From positions 40,263,593 through 40,327,592 of the forward strand of contig NC_079496.1 of NCBI RefSeq assembly GCF_030052815.1: DNA of 64,000 bases, in the 5' to 3' direction. The stretch's first letter is position 1; every line of letters begins with the position of its first letter. Under the pieces are notes generated by a model. The model was not told the DNA's origin, ran no database searches, and worked only from the letters and a program-made list of their open reading frames with translations. Source of the DNA: Hevea brasiliensis (taxonomy: Eukaryota; Streptophyta; Magnoliopsida; Malpighiales; Euphorbiaceae). This document shows, piece after piece, positions 55,332 to 64,000 of this stretch. The position numbers and the translations under genes were made by a program.

Positions 55332-58300
55332 TGGTTTGGATCATTTCATAATTCTAACTAATTCTTTTGAAGTCTTATTAACTCATTTATTTGATTTCTA
55401 ATATTTTTAATTATTAATAGTCTTAATTTATTTCAATAGATTACACTGCCCAAGTAACCTACGACAGGCTGACTAAACTGGATAACGGGTCGTTGGCACT
55501 GGACACCGCGGTGCCTCGGGCCGTCATACCATGGGACGCAGAACGTCAACCACGTATGCAGTCAGTATGGCTAAAAAGCCATGATAACACATAATGAGGC
55601 ATAAAAGCCATGAATGTTGGCATAAAGCCATGAATACGGGCATAAAGCCATGAATACGGGCATAAAGCCATGAATACAGGCATAAAGCCTTTCGCAGTAC
55701 TGCTAAAACAATACCCTATTGGCATGCCAAACTATCCAATCTGACAAACGTGTCTAGGCAATACAAGGGCACATAATATCATTAATTATTAATATATTGT
55801 GTTTTATGAGTTTATTATTTCATGATAAATTTCAATTATAATTCATACATTCATTTGATCATTTATATGATCACAATTCACATTAATTATCCTTTTATAT
55901 CATTGTGCTCAAAATACTTCTCCTCTCTACAATAATGAGAACTAATGTCTCATTCATACATTAATATGGTTCATTTATTCATTCATTATGTTATTCATAT
56001 TGATCACAATTCTAAATAATGGTTCACATGTTTCATTGTATTCAAAACATTTTTCCTTTCTCATTTATACATTCAAGAATCTACTTATGTAATTACAAAT
56101 TTTATAATTCAAGTTGAGTTACTAATATTTTATGAATTCCATTTGTGATGGGCATATAAGCCCTAACTATCTATTCACATCAATTAGGTGACTTATTTTT
56201 CATGTTTCAAGTAATCCATGAATATTTCATGGATTTCAAATTTATAGCCTTAATTTCTTTTTAACAAATTTGACTAGGATGCATAGTCCACATTTGTCAT
56301 ACAATTCTAAGCATTTAAGCTTAGAATTGGTTCTAGGTATTCATCTTAATTTACTAATTATTTTGATTACTATTCACCTTACTAGTCAACCAAAATGTTG
56401 ACTTTTTCATACTTAGTGGATATATTAATTCTAATTACACCAAGATCCCATATTTTGAGTTTTACATTTGCTAGTATTAATTGACAATTGCATTTCTAAT
56501 TTCAAATTTTAAATTTCAAGTTTTGGTGTCACTATTCACCTCATTGATAAACAAAAATGTTAACTTTTGGATGGAAAATAGGTACATTGGTTTTGACACT
56601 CCAAACATACCACATTTTGCATTTAAAACTTGTTGGAAGTGATCACCATTACCATTTCTAAGCCTAACACTAAGTGGCAGAATTTTCAGTTTTTGTACCA
56701 TAAGTTTACTGTTCTATTAGGAACTGTTACAGTGGAAATTTGAGGAAATAGTAAACATGAAAGTTGTTCCTTATTTTGTCTAGTTGAATTTCCTTTTTTT
56801 GAATAACTCCATTTGGAGTTTTGTAGCTCCAGATATGGTCCAAAAACCACAGCTGGCCGGATTTCAATTCTGCAGAATTTACCAAATCTACAGTACCATG
56901 AACAGTGACTGTGACTGCCATTTTGATTAAGTTCTGGTCATAATTTGGGATAGGTTTCTTCAAGAAAGTTGTTTGTCTAGGTCTTAACTTGTTGCTGTAA
57001 ATATTTCAGGTCAATTGACCATATCTACAGTGAGTTATGGCCAAATGAACGTTACTGTTCATTTGGTCATTTTGCAGAATTGGCTTGCAGGGTACCCGGA
57101 TGGGGGCCAACTTTTGGTCATCTTGCTTTGGTCTTTTGGGCATGGTTTCTTCAGAAAAAATGTGCCATTATAAGTCTAGTTTCATGTCCAAATGGCCAAA
57201 CACCAATTGGATCAACACAGCCAAAGATATGGCAGTCCAAGTGGGCTGGAATCACAGCCACCTTGCTGCACTCACTAGGCAGCATACTCATTCACTTTGC
57301 CATGCTATATTTCAGTCCAAATTATGGTCAACTCACCTAAAATGGTCACTAATTGACCATTAAAATGTTCTCTAACAATTTCCTAAGCCAAGTCAAATTT
57401 TCACTTCTCAAAACCCTAGTTTCCATTATAAGTTTTCACAATATACCTTAATTACTAACTCATTCACTAACCACATGCATACATGCTTTAAACATGATCT
57501 CTAATCCACTTTAAGTCCATCAAAACACTCCATCATTGTTCCTTCCTTAGGGCTGCCGAAATTCATGGTAGGCATATACACAAATTTGGTTCATTTAATT
57601 CACAAATTCATGTTGATTTTAAGTCCCTAACATGGAAAATAAAAGTTTTAAGTAGATAGGTGCACTAACCTCTTGTAGGGCAGAATTTTCCCAAGCTTAA
57701 CTTCAATTTCTTTCTTCTTCTTGGCTGCCAAATGGTTATGCAAGGTGCAAGGATAAATTTTAGTGAAAGGAGTAGGAGGAATTATGGTGAAAAGAGGAGA
57801 AAAATGAAGCTTTGGTTGAAAATCAATGGAGGTTTGGCTATGGAATTTGAAAGCTACGGGTGAGCTTTGTGAAGGTGATGGCTGCTGGAATTTTAGGAGC
57901 TTTTGTTGTATTCTTATGCATATTTTATTAGTTAATTTAAGTGTTGACTAAATGTGATTGGTGGGTAAGTGTTTAATGACATCATATGATGTCATAATTG
58001 GTATTTTCTTCCATTTTTTTTCTTCTCTTCTCTACTCATTTTCAATTTAATTTTTATCATTATTTATTCATATTTTAGATCATAATAATTATTTACTTAA
58101 CTGGACAAGTCGGCCAAAAATCACCTGTGAAGGCGAAATGACCAAAATGCCCTCCGTTTGGCTTAACGGGTCAAAATTGTCTGTACCGATTGAAAAATTT
58201 TTCTAAATATTTTCTTGGCATTCTAATGCCATAGGAACCTCAATGACCCTTCTCTGGAGTCCCAAAAATTATTTTATGAATTTTTCCCCGGGTCTAGGGC

Positions 58301-58535
58301 TCCTCGTTGCGAGAACCGCAACTTCCCTCTGGTTACCCATCGCTTGGGCACCGGCTCGTTTAACTTGGTTGTATTTTATTTCTAAAATTTTTCCTAAATT
58401 TTTCTTATTAATATTTGAGTTAATTATGGTTCCTGACTTTAATTTAAATATTTTTCCGGACGTTCTAGCTGTCCGGACTGACACCGATCACCGGAACAGT
58501 AGAATGTACGGAGTTGCTACCGGGAGGGTGTTACA
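55332..58535 (-). repeat. Minus-strand solo LTR (array family), 5' part
   Basis: This continues 42222-43217 after the element 2 insertion. In reverse it holds the GC-rich patch with CACCGCGGTG (55504-55513), the 20-bp minisatellite (55597-55689), the modules (about 56760-57340) and the 5' block. It ends GGGTGTTACA at 58535. The two parts sum to about 4.20 kb, longer than the array LTRs. Most of the excess is an AT-rich stretch at about 55770-56450 without a counterpart there. Open frames at 57080-57363 and 58243-58605 are mirror images of those in the array LTRs and are not genes. Confidence 0.92.
55597..55689 (-). repeat. 20-bp minisatellite in the solo LTR
   Basis: GGCATAAAGCCATGAATACG is repeated about 4.5 times, the reverse complement of the array minisatellite. 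Confidence 0.9.
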
Positions 58536-58540
58536 CCTAG
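58536..58540 (+). repeat. Target-site duplication CCTAG (right)
   Basis: Partner of 42217-42221, 16.3 kb away. It shows that the solo LTR, and element 2 inside it, sit in one old target. Confidence 0.93.
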
Positions 58541-59803
58541 AGACGACTCACGTCAGGTTTGTGCACAATAAACCCTATTTAAGCATTTTATCCTTGAAAA
58601 ATTGATTTAGTACGCATTATGAGTTTAAGAACTTTTGTGTTGCCACTTTGTGATGAGATTGTAACTTTGGAAATTGATTGATTTTTGTATGCAATATTTG
58701 AATAAAATGTTTGAAGTGGATTTTTTATTCACATTTAGCATGACAGTGCCTTATTATTCCTCCTCCATTTATGGGGTTGAGATCGATTATTTTCCTCCCT
58801 CTCTGGTTTACCAGTTGAGGTTGTAGATCGGATGAGTACTCATTAGCTAGCTAGCCACCTCCCTCATTGATTTCGATTAGTGAGATTGTAGATTGCTTTG
58901 TCATGGTGTACAATGCGGCATTGATCGAAAATTTTGTTTCATGGCTTAAGTTGTGTATGAATTGGCAACACTGTGTTTATTAAATTATTTGACCCAAAAT
59001 TTTTCTATAATGAGCTTTGATAATTTTTGAAATGTAATTGTGCAGCATTTAAATTGTGTTTTGTCAATGAATGATTTATATAATATATTTCAAATTCTTT
59101 ATTGTGCACCACTGAGTATTTTTATACTCAGCGATAGCTTATTTTGCTATCGCAGATAAGGGTAAGGAGAAAACAGCAGAGTGAGCTGCTACTGAAATGG
59201 TGAACTTCACTGATCCTTTTTGTATGGGTATTTATTTATACCCTTGTAATTATTTGATGTAAACATGGTAGTGTTCTATGTATCAATGTAAAATTGAGCA
59301 GTTGTATAATAAATTGAAATAATATTATTTTTGTATTTTATAATTATAAATTAAACTTGTGAATGTAAATTAGCTTTATTAAATGAAATGAAGAAATGTT
59401 TTGAGATGACAAACTTGGATTAAATTGTGAAATTATTTTGAAGTGGAATTGACTTGAGTTATGTTGAATTGAGATTATTTGGAGGTTGGGAGTTGTGGAA
59501 AAATTTATTGGAAGTATTTTTACAGGTTTTTGAAGAACTGTTTTCTCCAAATACAGACGGCACTCTGCCGAAATTTTTATAAAATTTGCGGAAGAATAAA
59601 ATGAACAAAAATTTTTACTAATTTTGAGATTTCAATTAAATATTTTTAATTCCTACCAAAATGCTCACCATTTAAAAAATGTAAGAAAATGGTTTTAAAA
59701 TCCCTTGTAGTGTACTTAATGAATTATCGGTAAGTGAAGTTCGGTAGTTCATTAGGTATTCTACGGGATCATGTTATGCCTTATAGAGGGTTAAGGTGTG
59801 ACA
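58541..59803 (+). repeat. Element C: 5' LTR, second part
   Basis: This resumes the LTR that began at 40025. 'AAGGCCTAG' before the solo LTR joins 'AGACGACTCACG', like the 'gtccagaccaggagacagtcatc' stretch in element 1. It contains 'GCACCACTGAGTATTTTTATACTCAG', a hairpin-like stretch, and ends GGTGTGACA at 59803. Confidence 0.9.
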
Positions 59804-59811
59804 TGTTTTAG

Positions 59812-59823
59812 TGGTATCAGAGC
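59812..59823 (+). promoter_or_regulatory. Element C primer-binding site
   Basis: TGGTATCAGAGC lies nine bases after the LTR end. Confidence 0.92.
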
Positions 59824-59992
59824 ATGTTTTTGCAATAAATTTTGACTATTTATGTGAATATTTCTTTGATAAGTACAACTGCTCAAGTGTCTTTAATTGA
59901 TACACATGACATATTTACATCATGAATATGCACTAACGGAGGTCAACCTCCTTGTGTTTGATCTCAGAAAGTAGAAATTTTAGGAAAATGGA

Positions 59993-61277
59993 ATGGAAGA
60001 CGGAGATCATTCCGTGAAACAATATGTTGAGGCTGAGGTTCATGGGGAAGCCCCAGCACTCCAGAACGTGAGTAGGTCAGCCACTCCAGCTCCTACTTCA
60101 GCAACGCAGTTTTCTGCTCAGTTTGCACAGTAGATGGCTGCGTTTTTCCAACAAATGGCGGGAAATGTGCCACCCCTAGCTCAGATGCAAGCACTTGTAG
60201 CACAACCACAGCCCTCGGCTCGGCAATATGAAAAATTGATGAAATTTGGGGCCACCGAGTTTAAGGGCACTGTGGATCCACTGGAGGCAGAAGAGCTAAA
60301 GTTCGAGTATTCTGTTTCTTTGTTGCAAGGGGATGCGTATGAATGGTGGAAGACCATCCCCCACAGCCTGGTAGAACCTCCAGTCCTTACTTGGTCAAAC
60401 TTTTTGAGGGAGTTTCGATAGAAGTGGGTCCCTAATGCATATGTGGATATGAAGTTACAAGAATTCCTAAGTTTGAAACAAGGGGACAGAACCATAGCAG
60501 AATATGAAAGAGACTTCTCTCGACTGAGCCACTACGCTGCAAGCTTAGTCTCCACCCCCAGAGATAGATGTAAGAGGTTTGAGGCCGGGTTAAGGCCGAA
60601 TCTGAGAATGCAAGTTGTGGGTTTTTGACATCAGAATTTCTCTGAGTTGATCTCACAGGCCCTAGAACTGGAAAGGATAAAATCAGAAGGGGCAGTGAAG
60701 AAGGGTACACAAGAGAAAGAGAAGACTGAAAAGACTACTGGTCAAGCACTTGAAAGTGGTTCAGGGAAGAGGAAACAGTTTGGAGGATCCAGCTCTCGCA
60801 GATCTGGCAGAGGTAGATTCTCTGGCTAAAGACCACCCCGGTCTAGTTAGCAGACCCAACAAGCTTCTCGAGGATCTTTATCAGTCCGACAGTATGAAAC
60901 CTGTGGTAGAACACACGGAGGGGTGTGTTTCAAGGCCATAGGTGCATGTTATAACTGTGGAGGGAGCGGACATTTCGCTAAGGATTGTACTAGTCCGCGC
61001 CGATCTGGACCTTCTGCTACATCTGAAGGATGAGCCCAAGTCTCTACACCTAGAGGGTCAAAGTTAGCTGCTAGAGGAAGAGGCATAGGTAGGGGTCCTG
61101 GTAACACTCCTGGAAGTTAAAGCACTGTTAACCAGCCAGTACCTAGTGGCGCACAAGTCAGAGTGTATACCATGCATCAAAAGGAGGAGGCTGAAACGTC
61201 AAACGTAGTAGTTGATATTTTCTCCATCCTTGACCAAGATGTATATGTGTTATTTGATCCTGGCTCCACACATTCGT
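59993..61277 (+). pseudogene. gag: Element C gag and start of protease, cut by LTR F
   Basis: One frame is readable from ATG at 59993 (MEDGDHSVKQ) to the protease active site LFDPGSTHS, where LTR F interrupts it. The frame itself is kept throughout, but stops occur at 60131, 60419, 60626 and 60827 and later. Three of these replace residues that are Gln (CAG to TAG, twice) or probably Arg (CGA to TGA) in relatives. A 17-codon in-frame deletion lies near 60291, just after 'DPLEAE'. The zinc knuckle CYNCGGSGHFAKDC at 60947-60988 is complete; the preceding motif has Tyr for its first Cys. The clade is the same as elements 1 and 2, but older. Confidence 0.88.
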
Positions 61278-64000
61278 TGTCACACCTCACCCCTCTGTAA
61301 GGCATAACATGATCCCATAGAATACCTAATGAACTATCGAACTTCACCTACCGATAACTCATTAAGTACACTACAAGGGATTTTAAATAATTTTCTTACT
61401 TTTGACAAGTGGTGAGCATTTTCTAATAGGAATTTAAAACATATGATTAAAAGTAAATCTAGTTAATATTTTTGGTCCATTTTGTTTTTCCGCAAATTTT
61501 ATGATTAAAAGTAAATCTAGTTAATATTTTTGGTCCATTTTGTTTTTCCGCAAATTTTATACAAATTTTGACAGAGTTCTGTCTGTATTTTGAGAAACCA
61601 GTTCTTCAAATACCTGTAAAAAGTACTTCTAAAAATTTTTCTCAACAACTACTTAAATTTCACAATCAAACTCAATCCATTTCAATCAATTTCTCAAGTT
61701 CAAAATTCAATAATCCTCAAAATACTAGAAATACATTTCATTCAAATTAAATAAAATAGTTACACTCATATTTCATTAAAGACAAAACAATTTATACACA
61801 TCCTTACAAATTTATATCAAAAGAAACACAAACGAAACTTTATTACAAACTTCATACAAATTTTTATACAAGCTGCTCAAGACCCATTTACATGTCCATA
61901 CATTTATATGCAATACATACATCAAAAGAAATATTTACAGTTAGGGTATAAATTATACCCGAAGGCTTTAAGCTGATAGCTTTTCAAACCTTAGTAGCTC
62001 AGTCTGCTGCTCCTCTAGTCTCTGTATCTGCGACAGCAATAAAAGCCATCGCTGAGTACTAGGACTCAGCGGTGCACAACATACTAAAATAATCTTTATG
62101 CAGAATATAATCACATTTATTCAAAAATTTGACTAAACATAAGCATTAAACACAAAACATGAATTATGAAATTTTAATACAAACCAAGTTCATTTCGAAG
62201 TATCAAAACACATTTCATAAAACCCACAGTTAGATCATACCATTCGAAACAAATAGAATCTCAATAGCCAGAGGCTAAAGAGAAATCACATCACAAGGCT
62301 AGCTAGCTCAAATATATGGATATCCATTCACATCCTCTTCTATTGGCACACCTCAACACTTCTGCAGAGAAGGAATCAAAATTCGAAACTAATTACCTTC
62401 ACTAGTCGTGCTAGTTAGGTGTTCAAATATATGGTCATGACACTGTAGTTTCAAAACTTATCTTAACAATTTGCCAAACATTGTCATTTCAATATACATA
62501 ATAACTTTCAACAATTTAAATCAAAACATCATAAGAATGCCATAATTCAATATTTCACATTATTCAAAACAGTATGAAAAAGATGATTATAAAAGTATAC
62601 GTCATGCACAAACCTCAAGCGAGTCGCCTCTTGGCCTTGACTCGGTTCCTCGGGTTTTTTCCCTGTATTCTTTTCAACTGAAACACACAATTTTACAATG
62701 TTTCAGTACTAGAACTTAACATAAATCCCAAAATAAATTTAGCTTCACATTTACCTAGTTCTAACGTGTTAAATTCGACGTTCTAGCAAATTTTGTGTTT
62801 CGGGTTACTATTCACTACACTATTGAAGTCAAATAATTGACTTTCTAAGGCTTAATAGGTATGGGAACTCCAACTTCACCCACATACCACATTTTGGTCA
62901 CTAAACTTGTTGGTTTTAGTTGTTTACTCAAATCCTAAGTCTTTTAGGCAAATTTGGTAAATTTCAGTTTTGGAGTCCTAAGTTGCACTGTTCCATTGGT
63001 CACTTTATTGTTGGAATTTGGCAAAACTTTCTTCATAGAAAATGTTCCCCATTGTCTTAAGTTTATTCTCCTTTTTGAATCACCCCAATTGGAGTTTTGT
63101 AGCTCAAGTTATAGCCCAAATACAGTTACTGTTTACGTGCACTGTTCATGCTACAATTTTGGTTCTGGCAGATTATTGATCCAAATTCGTTCTATAATTT
63201 GATCAAGTTAAGTCCGTAATTTGGTCTAATTTCCTTCATAAGAAATGTTCTACTATGTCTTAGGTTTCTATCGGTTCAAGATTCACCTAAATCGGAGTTT
63301 TCTAGGGAGAGTTATAGCCATTGAAACTTTACTGTTCAAATGGCAATCCTGCAGTTTTGCAGGTTCAGTAACTCAAATTTGCTCAATAATTTGATAGGTT
63401 AATGGCATAATTTGGGTTGGTATTCTTCATGAAAGTTTTATATCTATATCTTATCTAATTACTGGTAAAATTTCAGGTCATTTTGACCTTCCTAGCTCGA
63501 GTTATGACCAAATGAACAATTGCTGTTCATTTGGTAAGTTTGTGCAGTGGCAGACTGCTCTTAACCAACTTTGGTCAATTGGTTCACTAGGTTTTGGTCA
63601 CTTTTTGGGCAGGCTTCCTAAATGAAAATTGTGTTATGTTATGTCTATTTTCATTCCCAATTGGTGCCATATCAATTGGACTTGTAAAATTTCATTTTTG
63701 GTCCTTCAAAGTTGACTTGGTCATGCTGCCAGCAGCATGACCATTTACCCTACGAATTTGACTTTCATTCTAACAATTCCCACACATCTCCTTGGGTCAT
63801 TATTGACCATTTTTCACTTCACAATAGGTCAAAGTCATCATTTATGCATTTCTCCAAAATTTGCCTCAAAACCCTAGGCCTCCAAACCCTAATCTCACTA
63901 CTTAATTACCATTAGCAATTTCAAAGTTCCAATCTATAATCATTCAACTAATTAAGACTTTTAAACTCATTCTAATGCATCAAACCATACAATTTATGTT
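61278..64000 (-). repeat. Minus-strand LTR F, running off the window
   Basis: The plus strand starts TGTCACACCTCACCCCTCTG, the reverse of the '...GGGGTGTGACA' LTR ends. Sequence then follows the reversed LTR plan: the 'cattaggtattctacggg' region, 'GCGATGGCTTTTATTGCTGTCG' reversed near 62025-62055, and 'gagttatagcc' modules near 63090-63500. At least 2.72 kb is visible. Five bases left of it are TTCGT (61273-61277), a possible target duplication. Whether it is a solo LTR or part of a full element cannot be seen. Confidence 0.88.
61443..61558 (+). repeat. 58-bp exact tandem duplication in LTR F
   Basis: ATGATTAAAAGTAAATCTAG and the following bases at 61443-61500 are repeated without change at 61501-61558. 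Confidence 0.96.

Overview
The window is 64 kb of plant (dicot-like) repetitive DNA made almost wholly of nested Ty3/gypsy LTR retrotransposons. No cellular gene, rRNA gene or tRNA gene could be supported. The evidence for a plant is the initiator-Met tRNA primer-binding site (TGGTATCAGAGC) after four different LTR families, chromodomain-bearing Tekay/Del-type polyproteins, and a Tat/Ogre-type element with a second RNase H. I cannot name the species.

Layout. (1) 1-17618: two near-identical 8.8-kb units of a non-autonomous element with very long LTRs (about 3.5 kb) and a 355-bp non-coding internal region, in the order internal / LTR fragment / LTR / internal / LTR, twice. (2) 17619-27592: Tekay-type element 1. 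Its 5' LTR is cut by the array, its gag-pol is broken, and its 3' LTR (3.7 kb) is complete. (3) 27593-29666: fragment D, the 3' part of an older related LTR into which element 1 went. (4) 29667-31690: minus-strand LTR fragment E. (5) 31691-40024: an old Tat/Ogre-type element with gag, protease, G-patch, a probable intron, RT, RNase H, second RNase H, integrase and a tandem-repeat 3' UTR. (6) 40025-42221 plus 58541-61277: element C (Tekay-like), split by a minus-strand solo LTR (42222-43217 plus 55332-58535, duplication CCTAG). That solo LTR is itself split by element 2 (43218-55326), a complete young Tekay element with duplication TTATG. (7) 61278-64000: minus-strand LTR F, inserted in the protease of element C and running off the window.

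Order of events inferred from which end is cut: the Tat element is oldest. E, then D, then element 1, then the array stacked on its left. C, then the solo LTR, then element 2 stacked on its right, and F entered C.

Three points stand out. A phase-compatible 176-bp intron candidate (34897-35072) joins the two frames of the Tat element. Tat and C are inactivated largely by stop codons, and Tat pol has ten stops but no frameshift. Near-identical copies of the younger elements differ mainly where CAG or CTG in one copy reads CG in the other, which looks like a methylation-linked sequencing artefact, so the 'broken' element 2 may really be intact. All judgements come from reading by eye; no alignment or database search was run.
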